DNA from: Chitinophaga rhizophila
Lineage (GTDB): Bacteria; Bacteroidota; Bacteroidia; Chitinophagales; Chitinophagaceae
Reading direction: 5' to 3'
Length of the DNA: 64,000 nucleotides
Assembly (NCBI RefSeq): GCF_019492185.1
Contig: NZ_JAICCF010000002.1
Coordinates: 1-64,000, forward strand
Made by a program: the position numbers and the translations under genes. Of this stretch, positions 27,694 to 36,611 are shown in pieces; position 1 is the stretch's first letter; the number at the start of each line of letters is the position of its first letter. The notes below the pieces were generated by a model. It saw only the letters and a list, made by a program, of their open reading frames with translations. It was not told where the DNA came from and ran no database searches.

Positions 27694-28044
27694 TTAGTAC
27701 GCAATACTACGGGTCATAAACAACCTGATATCCGATAAAGCGGCGAGACGTAAAGGTTCGGCTATCTCATGGTATTCCTTACTTTGAGCCATTGTAGCGA
27801 AAGCTGCTACACTTGGATATTCCACCAGTACAATAGCATCCCACGCCTCTCCGTCAGTAACTACCAGATTAGCAATTACATCGTTTGTCATTATCACTTT
27901 AGCACCTGATAGCCCCAGTTTTTCTACTACCTGATAGAATGCAGGAAGATACTCCTCAAAATATAAACGCCGGTCTTTGAATCTCACCATATTGAGCATC
28001 AGTATAGGACCATTTCCTTCTTTGATTTCGGGTAATGTCAGCAT
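27694..28044 (-). CDS. DUF1330 family protein
   Basis: 116 aa, a dimeric alpha+beta barrel-type small protein. Family features are GPILMLNMVRFKD early, YLPAFYQVVEKLG in the middle and AWDAIVLVEYPSVAAFATMAQSKEYHEIAEPLRLAAL late. Function is unknown; related folds include monooxygenase-like and stress-related proteins. It is cytoplasmic. It is co-transcribed with the Crp/Fnr gene that follows, so that regulator may control it. Confidence 0.85.
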   Translation of the reverse strand: MLTLPEIKEGNGPILMLNMVRFKDRRLYFEEYLPAFYQVVEKLGLSGAKVIMTNDVIANLVVTDGEAWDAIVLVEYPSVAAFATMAQSKEYHEIAEPLRLAALSDIRLFMTRSIAY

Positions 28045-28145
28045 CTGTTATCTATTTATTTCCAACGAAGGTATATGCCCGTTACCGGAAAAATATTCAA
28101 CTGGTTGAAGGTTTTATACAACTATATTCCCTTGTCACTCTTAGC

Positions 28146-28514
28146 TTACAAAGTACTGAGATGGGTATATTTAAAGCCTTCTTCCCGCTTCAGGCCATAA
28201 CCCATCGCTCTATCCAGACTGCTATGTCCTAATAGAATCAGACCCGCCAGCTGAATATACGGCTGATGCATCAGGAGTCCCGCTACCCATACCAATATAG
28301 CCACCAGCTGGTGATGAAAGATATTATAAACTACGGCTCCTACCCTGTTATTTATAGCGTAGCCAACCATACTGATATCCGGAGCCAGGAACAATAGTAT
28401 CCATGCCCACCAAGCAAAGTGAACCGGTAATAGATTGATCAATACTACTGATATAATAAAAGGAACGATTGCTTCTACCTGTAATAAGTACTTCATAGAT
28501 GTTGACGTTTTCAT
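28146..28514 (-). CDS. DUF4260 membrane protein
   Basis: 122 aa from ATG 28514 (MKTSTSMKYLLQVEAIVPF). A longer frame to 28556 adds a hydrophilic leader and was not used. Four hydrophobic segments are seen: VPFIISVVLINLLPV, WWAWILLFLAPDISMVGYA, LVAILVWVAGLLMH and IQLAGLILLGHSSLDRAMGYGL. The ending LLGHSSLDRAMGYGLK is a DUF4260 hallmark. Function is unknown. It lies 55 bp after the Crp/Fnr gene at 28570, so it is likely in the same transcript. Confidence 0.88.
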   Translation of the reverse strand: MKTSTSMKYLLQVEAIVPFIISVVLINLLPVHFAWWAWILLFLAPDISMVGYAINNRVGAVVYNIFHHQLVAILVWVAGLLMHQPYIQLAGLILLGHSSLDRAMGYGLKREEGFKYTHLSTL

Positions 28515-28569
28515 AATGCAAAGATCGGAGGTCGCCTGCCCTGAATACGTTAACAAAAGATAATAAATG

Positions 28570-29163
28570 CTATTTGTCTGATAAACGTTTACGGATCCGG
28601 CTCAGACTAACGGGTGTGATACCAAGGTAGTTGGCGATATAGTGCTGCGGAATCCTTTCAAGGATCTTATGCTTATTTCCCTGCAGCAATTCAATATACC
28701 GCTCCTCCGGACTCATTGTCAGCAATCCCGCCATGCGTTCTTCCAGTCCGGCAGCCAGATATTCTGCTACCATCCGCCCGAATCTTTCCCATTTCGGACA
28801 CTGATCATACAACGATTTAAGGTGTGCATAGGAAAAAGTCAGTAGCCGTACATCCGTCAGGGCTTCAATCGTAAGGCGTGAAGGCGTATTATTGATAGCG
28901 CTGAAATACGATCCAACGAGATGGTTCTCAAAATAAAAGTAGGTTGTTTTCTCCTCTCCGTCACGTGTATAAAAATGACGCATATCACCCTCCAATACAA
29001 AACCCATATACCGCTCCTTTTGCCCTTCCGTAATCCAATGTTCTCCCCGGGAAAGATAGCAATATTGAAGATCTGGTACCAGCATCTCCCATTCTTCATC
29101 TGTTAGCAGAATAAATCGTTGTATAGCAGCTCTTAAAGCATGCAGGTCCTTTGTTTCCATCAC
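28570..29163 (-). CDS. Crp/Fnr family transcriptional regulator
   Basis: 197 aa. The beta-roll is RGEHWITEGQKERYMGFVLEGDMRHFYTRDGEEKTTYFYFE, and the C-terminal HTH is IPQHYIANYLGITPVSLSRIRKRLSD. The layout is the same as the regulator at 27103-27678, but the sequences differ substantially. Its likely target is the DUF4260 gene next to it. The effector is unknown. Confidence 0.9.
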   Translation of the reverse strand: MMETKDLHALRAAIQRFILLTDEEWEMLVPDLQYCYLSRGEHWITEGQKERYMGFVLEGDMRHFYTRDGEEKTTYFYFENHLVGSYFSAINNTPSRLTIEALTDVRLLTFSYAHLKSLYDQCPKWERFGRMVAEYLAAGLEERMAGLLTMSPEERYIELLQGNKHKILERIPQHYIANYLGITPVSLSRIRKRLSDK

Positions 29164-29370
29164 AACCGGAAATTACATAATATTTGTTACCATCTACCCT
29201 CCTCCCGCTCTATTTATATCTCTTCACAGAAATACCATATATTGTACCCTGACACATTCCATTTCAGACAAGATGCGCCGGCAAAGAAAAGTGCATCACC
29301 CGAAGTTTATATCATTTAGTGTTGCCCGAAACCATTACCCAAAGATTCACATAAGTAAATAAGCATCCAC

Positions 29371-30852
29371 ATGAAAATGATTACCTTACTTACCTCCTGC
29401 CTGCTTTTGCTAACCACATACAGCAGTATGGCCCGTCAGGCGACAGATAGGGCAACGCAGCAGATGGACAGCCTTTTTGCTGCGTATAATACCACTACTC
29501 CCGGAGTAGCAATAGCGGTTGTAAAAGATGGTCAGACGATCTTCCAGAAAGGTTACGGAACTGCCAACCTGGAATATGGTATTCCTATCACACCATCTAC
29601 CGTCTTTCAGAGTGCATCCGTTTCCAAACAGTTCACTGCCTTTGCTATCTACCTGCTCGAAAAACAAGGTAAGATCTCTATGGAAGATGATATCAGAAGA
29701 TATTTCCCTGAGTTGCCTGACTATGAAAAGCCTGTCAGAATAAGGCATCTGCTGGCACATACCGGCGGAATAAAAGATGAATGGGCATTTCTCACCATTG
29801 CCGGCTGGCAGGAAGAAGATGTTATTACAACTGATCAGATATTGCGGCTGCTCGCAAGACAAAAAGAGCTGAACTTCACACCTGGTACTACATTCGGATA
29901 TAGCAATACCGGTTACACGCTGCTGGCAGAACTGATCCATAGAGTAAGCGGACTGTCATTCTCCGCGTATACGAAAAAGTACATCTTTGAACCTCTTGGA
30001 ATGGTGAATACACAATTTTATGACGACTACCACAAGATTATAAAGAACCGTGCCTATTCCTATGAAAAAGCAAATGGCGTATATGAAAGAAGAGAACTGA
30101 TCTTCTCTAATGTGGGACCAACCAGCCTTTATACCACCGCCGAAGATATGACCCGATGGGCGGCTAACTTTACAACACCCAAAGTAGGAGACGCTGCGCT
30201 CATCAAAGCATTTAATACCATCTCCCTGCTGGACAATAATAAGCCAGTAATTTATGCTATCTCCGCAAACGACACACTGTATCACAGCAAAGGCCAGGTA
30301 AGCTGGCGGTACAGGGGCCTGAATGTGTATAGTCATGGCGGACATGTTGCAGGATATCGCGCCTGGCTATTCAGAGTACCGGAACAAAATTTCGCCATCG
30401 TTGCCCTTAGTAATGATGAACATTATGACATCTTAAATACAGGGAAACAGATCGTTGGATTTTATCTGAAGGATAAACTAAATGAAGCCCCTGGCAATAC
30501 GGCAGATGCAGCCACGCCACTAAAGGATACAACTGCTGACTACAAGACGAATCTCAATGAGCTGGCAGGAGAATATTACAGCGAAGAGCTGGATACAAAG
30601 TACAAGATAGCAGTCAGCAACGATACACTAACAATGCATCATACAAGATTGAAAGACATTGTATTGAATCGTAAGGGTGAATATGCTTTCTCTGGCATCA
30701 ATACATTCCCATTTGATATAGCATTTATTAAAGACGGAAAAGCAATTACCGCTTTCAGTATCTCCAACTTCGGTGTGAAAAATGTACGCTTTACCAGGAT
30801 TGGCGGCGGTACTTTTAAACGCACGGCCAGTAATACTTCTGCCAAAAAATAG
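29371..30852 (+). CDS. Secreted serine hydrolase, beta-lactamase family (class C-like)
   Basis: 493 aa with a signal peptide ending near SSMARQ. The three active-site motifs are complete: SVSK (Ser83 and Lys86), YSN (Tyr177) and HGGH (322-325). A C-terminal beta-rich domain follows (YYSEELDTKYKIAVSNDTL; TFPFDIAFIKDGKAITAFSI), as in D-aminopeptidase or esterase-type members, where it often caps the substrate pocket. The substrate is unknown: peptidase, esterase or peptidoglycan-related activity are all possible, and true beta-lactamase activity is less likely at this length. It is alone and ends before a strong bidirectional terminator. Confidence 0.88.
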   Translation: MKMITLLTSCLLLLTTYSSMARQATDRATQQMDSLFAAYNTTTPGVAIAVVKDGQTIFQKGYGTANLEYGIPITPSTVFQSASVSKQFTAFAIYLLEKQGKISMEDDIRRYFPELPDYEKPVRIRHLLAHTGGIKDEWAFLTIAGWQEEDVITTDQILRLLARQKELNFTPGTTFGYSNTGYTLLAELIHRVSGLSFSAYTKKYIFEPLGMVNTQFYDDYHKIIKNRAYSYEKANGVYERRELIFSNVGPTSLYTTAEDMTRWAANFTTPKVGDAALIKAFNTISLLDNNKPVIYAISANDTLYHSKGQVSWRYRGLNVYSHGGHVAGYRAWLFRVPEQNFAIVALSNDEHYDILNTGKQIVGFYLKDKLNEAPGNTADAATPLKDTTADYKTNLNELAGEYYSEELDTKYKIAVSNDTLTMHHTRLKDIVLNRKGEYAFSGINTFPFDIAFIKDGKAITAFSISNFGVKNVRFTRIGGGTFKRTASNTSAKK

Positions 30853-31188
30853 TGTACGACATGACACATCACTACTGCAAACTAATATGCGAACCGTAAG
30901 TAACACACATCGTTATAGTGCACTGCTATTATTCGACATATACAGATCGCTGTAAGCACAATGGATACTATCCCGGAGGAAATAATCTACTTATATTATC
31001 CATCAATAGCCAAACATGCAAAAGCCCGCAAACACAATGCTTGCGGGCTTTTATATAATATGCTGATATATCCAGGTAAATGCAGAAAGATCTCCATCCG
31101 ATATCGCTGTGTATAATATCTATAGCTAATATAGTAATACTGCTATAACGTTCATATGCATACGAACACGTGCTACGAACACATGCAA
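30853..31188. other. Convergent intergenic region
   Basis: Apart from the terminator at 31020-31052, this stretch of about 336 bp is AT-rich with no recognisable gene or structured RNA. Confidence 0.6.
31020..31052. terminator. Bidirectional terminator between the serine hydrolase and purE
   Basis: A perfect 12-bp stem (31020-31031 with 31041-31052), rich in G and C in the middle and ending in A/T runs, encloses a 9-nt loop. It can work on both strands. Confidence 0.93.
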
Positions 31189-31683
31189 CTAGAACTGTTC
31201 CAGTGTTTCGTTCTGCTGAAGCACCTTCTCATGGTTTTCCTTTTTCATTGCTGCCAGCTTTTCTCTGAGCGTGCTATTGCTGGTAGCCAGAATTTGCACT
31301 GCCAGTAAACCGGCATTACGTGCACCATTTACACTTACAGTAGCTACAGGTATATCACCAGGCATCTGTACGATAGACAGCAAAGAATCCCAGCCATCCA
31401 GGGAATTGGAAGACTTAATCGGAACGCCTACTACAGGCAAAGTAGTGATAGCAGCAACCATACCTGGCAAATGTGCAGCGCCACCAGCGCCTGCGATAAT
31501 GATCTTGAGACCACGTCCTTCAGCAGCAGCGGCGTATTCAAACATTCTCTGGGGACTACGGTGTGCAGATACAACACTGAACTCGTAACCTATGTCGAAT
31601 TTCTTCAACACCTCTATTGCCTGACGCATAATAGGCGCATCAGAACTACTGCCCATAATAATGCCTACTTCTACCTCTTTCAT
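31189..31683 (-). CDS. purE: N5-carboxyaminoimidazole ribonucleotide mutase
   Basis: 164 aa, the length of a class I PurE. Motifs: GSSSDAPIM at the N-terminus for phosphate binding, [14 protein letters not shown] with the catalytic His, and [13 protein letters not shown] with LPVVGVPI in the core. It converts N5-CAIR to CAIR in purine synthesis, in the cytoplasm. It follows purK with a 5-bp gap, as expected for a purKE operon. The C-terminus is charged and ends just before the terminator. Confidence 0.98.
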   Translation of the reverse strand: MKEVEVGIIMGSSSDAPIMRQAIEVLKKFDIGYEFSVVSAHRSPQRMFEYAAAAEGRGLKIIIAGAGGAAHLPGMVAAITTLPVVGVPIKSSNSLDGWDSLLSIVQMPGDIPVATVSVNGARNAGLLAVQILATSNSTLREKLAAMKKENHEKVLQQNETLEQF

Positions 31684-31688
31684 ATTTC

Positions 31689-32807
31689 TTAATTTAAAAT
31701 TTTCCGAATGGTGTCAGCTTTTGAGACAATACCTTCCATTGTACTGTCTGTGATAGTAACATGTCCGACTTTGCGGCCTAATCTATTACCTTTCTTACCA
31801 TACCAGTGAAGGTGTGCACCTTTGATATCCAACAGTTGCTGTAGTTTTTCAGCCCTGTTAGCATTCAGTCCTTCCGTCTCCAGTATGTTCAGCATGAATG
31901 AAGGGAAATGAAGGTCAGTTGCGCCCAACGGCAGACCTAATATAGCGCGCAGCAATTGCTCATACTGTGATGTGATGCTGGCTTCTATTGTATGGTGACC
32001 ACTATTGTGAGGTCTTGGTGCAAGCTCATTTACAAGGATCTTATTGTCTTTGGTGACAAACATCTCCACCGCAAGAATACCCACTAGCTGCAATGCATCT
32101 GCAATTTTCTCAGCAAGCGCATTTGCTTCTTTCAACAGGCTTTCGTCTAACTGTGCAGGCGCTACCTGAAAGTCAAGTACAAACTTCTCCTCAGAAAACA
32201 CCATCATTACAGGATCATAGCATTTTACAGCGCCATGTTCATTTCTGGCAACTATAACGGAGATCTCATGTTTGATGTCAACTAATTCTTCCAATACACA
32301 TGGTTCATCGAAAGCTTTAGCTATATCAGCCGCTGTTTTCAGCACCATTACTCCATATCCGTCATAACCATTCCGGCGCTTTTTCAGACAGCCAGGCAGT
32401 TTGTTTTCATACCGTTGCAGATCATCTTTATTTTCGACTGCCTCACCTGGTACTACCGGTATATTATGAGAAAGCAGGAACTGTTTCTGTGTAAACTTGT
32501 CCTGAATCACCTTGATGGTATCAGGAGAAGGAAACACCTTTTTACCCTGCTTTTGCAGTTCACTTAAGGCATCTATATTCACCGCCTCCATTTCTATGGT
32601 AATCACATCGAGGTCTTTACCAAATTCCAGTACTGCTTCATAAGATTTCGGATCGGCACAGAAAAATGAGGAAGTATGACGGGCGCAAGGCGCATTTGCA
32701 TCTTTATCCATTACTGAAACGCTGAGGCCCAGATCTATGGCGTGCCGAATCAGCATACCACCTAGCTGACCGCCTCCTAATATTCCTATTTTCAAATTTT
32801 CAAGCAT
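31689..32807 (-). CDS. purK: N5-carboxyaminoimidazole ribonucleotide synthase
   Basis: 372 aa from ATG 32807 ([19 protein letters not shown]). The frame extends to a TTG at 32816, but the ATG is preferred because the -7 box lies just upstream. ATP-grasp family: GGGQLGGM at the N-terminus, [16 protein letters not shown] in the middle and [26 protein letters not shown] near the active site. It makes N5-CAIR from AIR, ATP and bicarbonate. It forms an operon with purE. Confidence 0.98.
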   Translation of the reverse strand: MLENLKIGILGGGQLGGMLIRHAIDLGLSVSVMDKDANAPCARHTSSFFCADPKSYEAVLEFGKDLDVITIEMEAVNIDALSELQKQGKKVFPSPDTIKVIQDKFTQKQFLLSHNIPVVPGEAVENKDDLQRYENKLPGCLKKRRNGYDGYGVMVLKTAADIAKAFDEPCVLEELVDIKHEISVIVARNEHGAVKCYDPVMMVFSEEKFVLDFQVAPAQLDESLLKEANALAEKIADALQLVGILAVEMFVTKDNKILVNELAPRPHNSGHHTIEASITSQYEQLLRAILGLPLGATDLHFPSFMLNILETEGLNANRAEKLQQLLDIKGAHLHWYGKKGNRLGRKVGHVTITDSTMEGIVSKADTIRKILN

Positions 32808-32824
32808 AATCTTCAATTGGGATG

Positions 32825-32832
32825 CAAAGGTA
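32825..32832 (-). promoter_or_regulatory. -7 box for purKE
   Basis: TACCTTTG on the minus strand, an exact TAnnTTTG match, sits 18 bp before the purK ATG. No strong -33 box is seen. The transcript leader would be only about 10 nt. Confidence 0.5.
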
Positions 32833-33205
32833 TAAAACTATTGCAAATGATCGTAATACCATTCTCCAAGGGATTGCCATTGATCAGTATACCAGGTAAA
32901 GATGATGAAAAAGCGCTATCTGAGAGGGTGGCCATCTTTGATTAATAAACCATCTCATGATCAGCCATCCAACGCGTCAAAGAATTGAAAATATTAATAT
33001 TCAACAATAATTTATGATATAACTGCTGAAGTGTTGCTACATGTTTTTGCCCCGGCACCTGCCTATCACACGGTAAGCCTATTATAATAACCAGCTCAAC
33101 GGAGCATGCACTTTTGCGGGATAGAGGGTTAGTCCCGTACCGGCGGATGTGGCATAACAGGTGTTGTGGGATGGGTCTATTCTTGTCTAATGTTTCATAT
33201 CATCG

Positions 33206-33272
33206 GGTCACCAAAAGGTCACTTCGAGGTCACTTCAATATCCCGGGGATATTGAAGTGACCTCGAAGTGAC
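33206..33272. repeat. 27-bp perfect inverted repeat with phased GGTCAC units
   Basis: Arms 33218-33244 and 33246-33272 are exact reverse complements with a single G between them. The left side holds GGTCAC three times at 11-bp spacing (33206, 33217, 33228). The right side has the mirror GTGAC units. It is not followed by a T-tract on either strand, so it is not a usual terminator. Confidence 0.85.
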
Positions 33273-33497
33273 GAAAAAGTGCTGGTTTGGACTAAAAGGT
33301 AAAGCGGGAATTAGTGAAAGGTTATACCATAGGAATGGCAAATTTGGGAATCGATTGTATCGATAGTAATGGGTAAGTACACATTCCGGAATTTGGAAGG
33401 GAGCGCTATGGCCAGCTGATTGATTATTCACATACGGAACAGGCTGGTTATGGTGCATGAGGGTTGTATGGAAAAGAGGGCTATCTAACGAAGGCGT

Positions 33498-33550
33498 CCC
33501 GGCCAGCCAAAACCGGGCTCACTGCTGTGGCAGTAGCCAAACCCGCCGGG
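33498..33550. other. GC-rich segment with nested stem potential
   Basis: Outer arms CCCGGC (33498-33503) and GCCGGG (33545-33550) enclose a 9-bp stem with one bulge (33516-33525 with 33530-33538). The base content is richer in G and C than the surrounding DNA. It lies just past the tRNA terminator. It may be a structured RNA or a DNA hairpin, and no known RNA family was recognised. Confidence 0.35.
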
Positions 33551-33590
33551 CCACCGCCAGGGCATGGTAATGGTTATTCCGCCAGAAAGC

Positions 33591-33631
33591 AAAAAGGACA
33601 GAATGGTATAGATTCCATTCTGTCCTTTTTT
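33591..33631. terminator. Terminator of tRNA-Pro
   Basis: A 16-bp perfect stem (33591-33606 with 33615-33630) has an 8-nt loop and A/T runs at both ends. On the minus strand it follows the tRNA 3' end directly. Confidence 0.92.
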
Positions 33632-33634
33632 GTG

Positions 33635-33708
33635 TCGGGGCGGCAGGATTCGAACCTGCGACCTCCTGCTCCCAAAGCAGGCGCGATACCGGGCTACGCT
33701 ACGCCCCG
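33635..33708 (-). tRNA. tRNA-Pro(TGG)
   Basis: Seventy-four nt. The acceptor stem pairs CGGGGCG (5', from 33708) with CGCCCCG and leaves A as the discriminator. The anticodon arm CCTGC-TTTGGGA-GCAGG carries TGG. The T arm has GGTTCGAATCC. The 3' CCA is not encoded, so it must be added after transcription. A good promoter lies just upstream. Confidence 0.98.
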
Positions 33709-33717
33709 AAGACGGCG

Positions 33718-33749
33718 CGAAATTATGGATCTTAAAACTCACTGCCAAA
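33718..33749 (-). promoter_or_regulatory. Promoter of tRNA-Pro
   Basis: On the minus strand TTTG (33746-33749), 20 bp and TAATTTCG (33718-33725, one mismatch) match the -33/-7 consensus. Transcription would start around 33711, a few bases before the tRNA. Confidence 0.65.
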
Positions 33750-33911
33750 TTTTTCTTTAAAAAGTTTGATCTTCAATGTAAGATCTACTCTATTTGATTG
33801 CTTTCCAAAGCTATCCCCCGCAACCAGTGTGCACTTAATATTCCCTCTATTTTAATATGGCTACTATTGTCCAATTGCCAACCAAGCACATATTTATGTA
33901 TCTTGGCTCTT

Positions 33912-34628
33912 ATGAGCAGTCCCGCTACCTTACTGATACCAGAAAAAACAGATATTGAATTTGAGCAGGTAGAAGCTGCATGGCGCAGGAAAGGCGGAAG
34001 TGTCATGCGGCTTGGAAAATACTGGGTTAAAGACGAGCAGCTTTCCAGTCAGTCTATCGCAATTTATGGTAACCAGACGTTTGCACTGGTACTTGCGCAG
34101 ATCTATAATGTAAATTTGCTATCTCCTGATGATGCGCTTATTGCAGAAATGGAGGTTAAGTGGTCGAAGAGAACGATACAGCTATTGCCGGTCAGTAAGA
34201 TTGGCAAGGCCTGTTTTCCCGCATTCGTTAAACCCGTTATACCCAAGCTGTTCCTGGCAGGTATATTTTATCAACAGGAGCTCTTTAATGACGTGATAAC
34301 CGGCTTACAGCACGATGAACTGGTATTGATGGCCGAGATCATTCATGATATCAAAGGCGAAGCCAGAAGTTATGTACTGCAAGGCATTATTCTGGATCTT
34401 GCGTGGTATGAAGGAGAAGGAGATCTTAGCATCGGTTATGAGTTTCTTACTGAATTTGTCTGCGCTTATCAAGACAGGTTACCTGTTGCCGTTGTTATTG
34501 ATATTGCCTTTAGTGAAGAACGTGGCTGGTTTATCCTGGAATTTAATGGCTGTTGGGGTGCGGGGCTGAATAATTGCAACGCTGAAAAAGTGATCGACTG
34601 CATCGCAAACGCTACTATCCCTGCTTAA
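33912..34628 (+). CDS. ATP-grasp domain protein (DUF4343-like)
   Basis: 238 aa from ATG 33912 (MSSPATLLIPEKTDIEFEQ). A frame open from 33798 adds a leader that looks noncoding and was rejected. The C-terminal half has ATP-grasp features: VVIDIAFSEERGWFILEFNGCWGAGLNNC provides the metal-binding DxN-type end (E and N ligands), and KPVIPKLFLAGIFY with VLMAEIIHDIKGEARSYVL gives the middle ATP-binding part. Members ligate carboxylates to amines, and the product is unknown. It stands alone, 53 bp before the lipoprotein hydrolase, so the two may share a transcript. Confidence 0.8.
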   Translation: MSSPATLLIPEKTDIEFEQVEAAWRRKGGSVMRLGKYWVKDEQLSSQSIAIYGNQTFALVLAQIYNVNLLSPDDALIAEMEVKWSKRTIQLLPVSKIGKACFPAFVKPVIPKLFLAGIFYQQELFNDVITGLQHDELVLMAEIIHDIKGEARSYVLQGIILDLAWYEGEGDLSIGYEFLTEFVCAYQDRLPVAVVIDIAFSEERGWFILEFNGCWGAGLNNCNAEKVIDCIANATIPA

Positions 34629-34680
34629 AATATTATAGTAAGATTTCTTATTGTAAATTGCCTGCTAACAACTATAAACC

Positions 34681-35571
34681 ATGACCAGGTTCACCCCCTG
34701 CAGCCTGATGCTGTTATTTCTTCTTGCCTGTGGCAATAATAACAATCAGACCGCTTCCCGTACACAGCATAACGATACTGTAAGTATTACCAGTCAGGGC
34801 GCACACATCAATTATGAAGATTCTAAAAGCGGCGACACTACTCTCCTGTTTGTTCATGGCTGGTGCATCAATAATACGTACTGGAGTGCGCAGAAGGAGC
34901 ATTTTGCGCCCAGGTACCGTGTGGTGACAATTGATCTGCCGGGATTCGGTAAGTCTGGTAAACAACGGGATACCTGGTCTGTTGAAAACTATGGAAAGGA
35001 CATTCATACCATGATCTCCCGGCTGGGACTAAAAAATGTGATTTTAGTAGGCCATTCCATGAGTGGAGCCATCGTACTTGAAACTGCTCTTGAGCATCCT
35101 GAAGATGTGATTGCAATTGTTGGAGTAGATAATTTCAAAGACGCTGACTACGAAGAAACGGATGCATTAAGAAAAGAAAATGATGCTTTTTACCAAAGCG
35201 CCAGGGAGAATTTCCGGGAGTCCATGGGGCCTGCTGTAATCAATCAATGGCTGTTTGCAAAGAATACTGATACAGCGATCATGCACAGGGTCACTATCGA
35301 TATACTTACTGCTGATACTACTATTGCCGTTGATTGTCTTGAGTTGAATGACCGTTATCCGCTTGCCCGGAAATTGCCTCAGTATTCACATACCCTGTAC
35401 CTGATCAACAGTAGCGGATTTCCCACTGATACGGCGGCTTTTACCAAACTAAAGATCAGGTACAAATTATACGAAGTAGGTCCTACGGGGCACTATCCGA
35501 TGTTGGAGAGTACGGACAAGTTTAACAGTGCGTTGGAAAGTGTTTTGGCGGATATTGGTCAAGGCAAATAG
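34681..35571 (+). CDS. Lipoprotein alpha/beta hydrolase
   Basis: 296 aa. The signal ends FLLACGN (Cys17). FVHGW (oxyanion) lies near 57-61, GHSMSGA has the nucleophile Ser126, and the C-terminal GPTGHYPMLE gives the His. It belongs to the esterase/haloalkane-dehalogenase-like class. It probably sits on the periplasmic side or the cell surface. The substrate is unknown. Its gene follows the ATP-grasp gene closely and ends before a terminator. Confidence 0.88.
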   Translation: MTRFTPCSLMLLFLLACGNNNNQTASRTQHNDTVSITSQGAHINYEDSKSGDTTLLFVHGWCINNTYWSAQKEHFAPRYRVVTIDLPGFGKSGKQRDTWSVENYGKDIHTMISRLGLKNVILVGHSMSGAIVLETALEHPEDVIAIVGVDNFKDADYEETDALRKENDAFYQSARENFRESMGPAVINQWLFAKNTDTAIMHRVTIDILTADTTIAVDCLELNDRYPLARKLPQYSHTLYLINSSGFPTDTAAFTKLKIRYKLYEVGPTGHYPMLESTDKFNSALESVLADIGQGK

Positions 35572-35649
35572 ATTTCCGGGCCATGAAACTTATAGTTCTA
35601 GGCACTGTTATCCAGCCGTGGTAGGGTTTACAAATAGTGAAACAAAACA

Positions 35650-35681
35650 AAAGCCCTTCAGCACGAATGCCAAAGGGCTTT
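35650..35681 (+). terminator. Terminator after the lipoprotein hydrolase
   Basis: A 9-bp stem (35650-35658 with 35673-35681) and a 14-nt loop are preceded by an A-rich run. The T-tract is short, so confidence is moderate. It may also serve the minus-strand gene. Confidence 0.7.
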
Positions 35682-35703
35682 ATAGCAAAGAAACGCCACC
35701 CGG

Positions 35704-36273
35704 TCAGGAACGACGTTTTTTAGGAATAACCTTGTATTTACCATTATTCTCCAAAGGATTGGCAATAAATACGCCATTTACTTTAGTGTCAATCTTCTCG
35801 GTATATTCTGCGTCGTACACAAGCTTTCCTTTTTTGATTTCGTAGAATTTAGCCGGCACGTAATACATGGAATCTGCAGATGGATAGAGCTCTCCTGCTT
35901 CGCTACCACCAAATTCCAGTAAGCCGTCATGATCCCAGTCTTTAATATCAGAACTGATAGTTGTCAATACAGAATCAGCAATTGAATTATTAATGCTGAA
36001 TACATACAGCTTATTTTTCTTCGGACCATCCTTTACATCTAAAAACAGGAATACACTGCCTTTGTCCTCTTCCACGCGGTTACGCTTGCTGGCATAGTTA
36101 ATACTATCCTGTTTGAAAGTGAACGTCTTATTACCATTCACAATGATAGTACCTTTGTACACTGAAATCTGGTGCTGCTTGCTACTGGTGAGACTTAATC
36201 CTACTTTCGGTTTCTGTGCCAATGCCGGAAGGCTGATCAATAACAGCAGGCAATATCTGAGTCTGATACGCAT
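35704..36273 (-). CDS. Secreted hypothetical protein
   Basis: 189 aa from ATG 36273. The long frame to 36495 has a poor N-terminus, while MRIRLRYCLLLLISLPALAQ is a clean signal peptide. The mature part is beta-rich, with repeated FxxxDxxDGxxE-type turns (DWDHDGLLEFGGSEAGE) that look like calcium-binding loops or VCBS-like units. Family unknown. Single gene. Confidence 0.72.
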   Translation of the reverse strand: MRIRLRYCLLLLISLPALAQKPKVGLSLTSSKQHQISVYKGTIIVNGNKTFTFKQDSINYASKRNRVEEDKGSVFLFLDVKDGPKKNKLYVFSINNSIADSVLTTISSDIKDWDHDGLLEFGGSEAGELYPSADSMYYVPAKFYEIKKGKLVYDAEYTEKIDTKVNGVFIANPLENNGKYKVIPKKRRS

Positions 36274-36611
36274 AATAATACTTTTAAATTCAAGGCCTGA
36301 ACTTAAGCAAATTTTATAACATAAAATAACAGCATTTTCGCTTTGCAGCAGCACAGCCGTAGCAGCAAAGGACGGCAGGCACGGTCTGTCAGCCTGAATG
36401 AACAACCCTAGCGGCACACAGACATAGCTGGAAGATTGTATTGGTAAACCGGACAGTATGGAATGATAGTTCCACGAAAAAATAATAACTTTCATGGAAG
36501 ATAAGATCTGCAGAGGGCAACAAATACGCCCTGTCTTTTATATACAAAGAAATACATACAGAAGTCAGTCCGGCGTTAATCAGCAGGGCAAAACGAAAAA
36601 CAGCTAGCTAT
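36274..36611. other. Divergent intergenic region
   Basis: About 338 bp holding the promoters of the secreted hypothetical (minus) and ogt (plus). No clear -33/-7 pair and no regulatory RNA was found. Confidence 0.45.

Larger units (their letters stand above)
32833..33634. other. Noncoding stretch between purK and tRNA-Pro
   Basis: About 800 bp with no convincing protein gene. A minus-strand frame at 33219-33458 covers the perfect inverted repeat and is probably spurious. The stretch contains the 27-bp inverted repeat (33218-33272), a GC-rich foldable segment (33498-33550) and the terminator at 33591-33630. A small hairpin (CGGGA/TCCCG) lies near 33117-33139. Confidence 0.6.

Noticed and set aside
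29371-30852. Antibiotic-resistance beta-lactamase
   Set aside because: The motifs are shared with peptidases and esterases; the length and C-terminal domain fit those better, and there is no resistance context.
33219-33458. Minus-strand frame of 79 codons
   Set aside because: It runs into the perfect inverted repeat, has no recognisable domain, and its composition does not look coding.
33464-33760. Open frame of 98 codons on the plus strand
   Set aside because: It overlaps tRNA-Pro and its terminator and has no family resemblance.
36274-36495. Longer start for the secreted hypothetical at 35704
   Set aside because: The extra 74 residues hide a clean signal peptide that begins at 36273.
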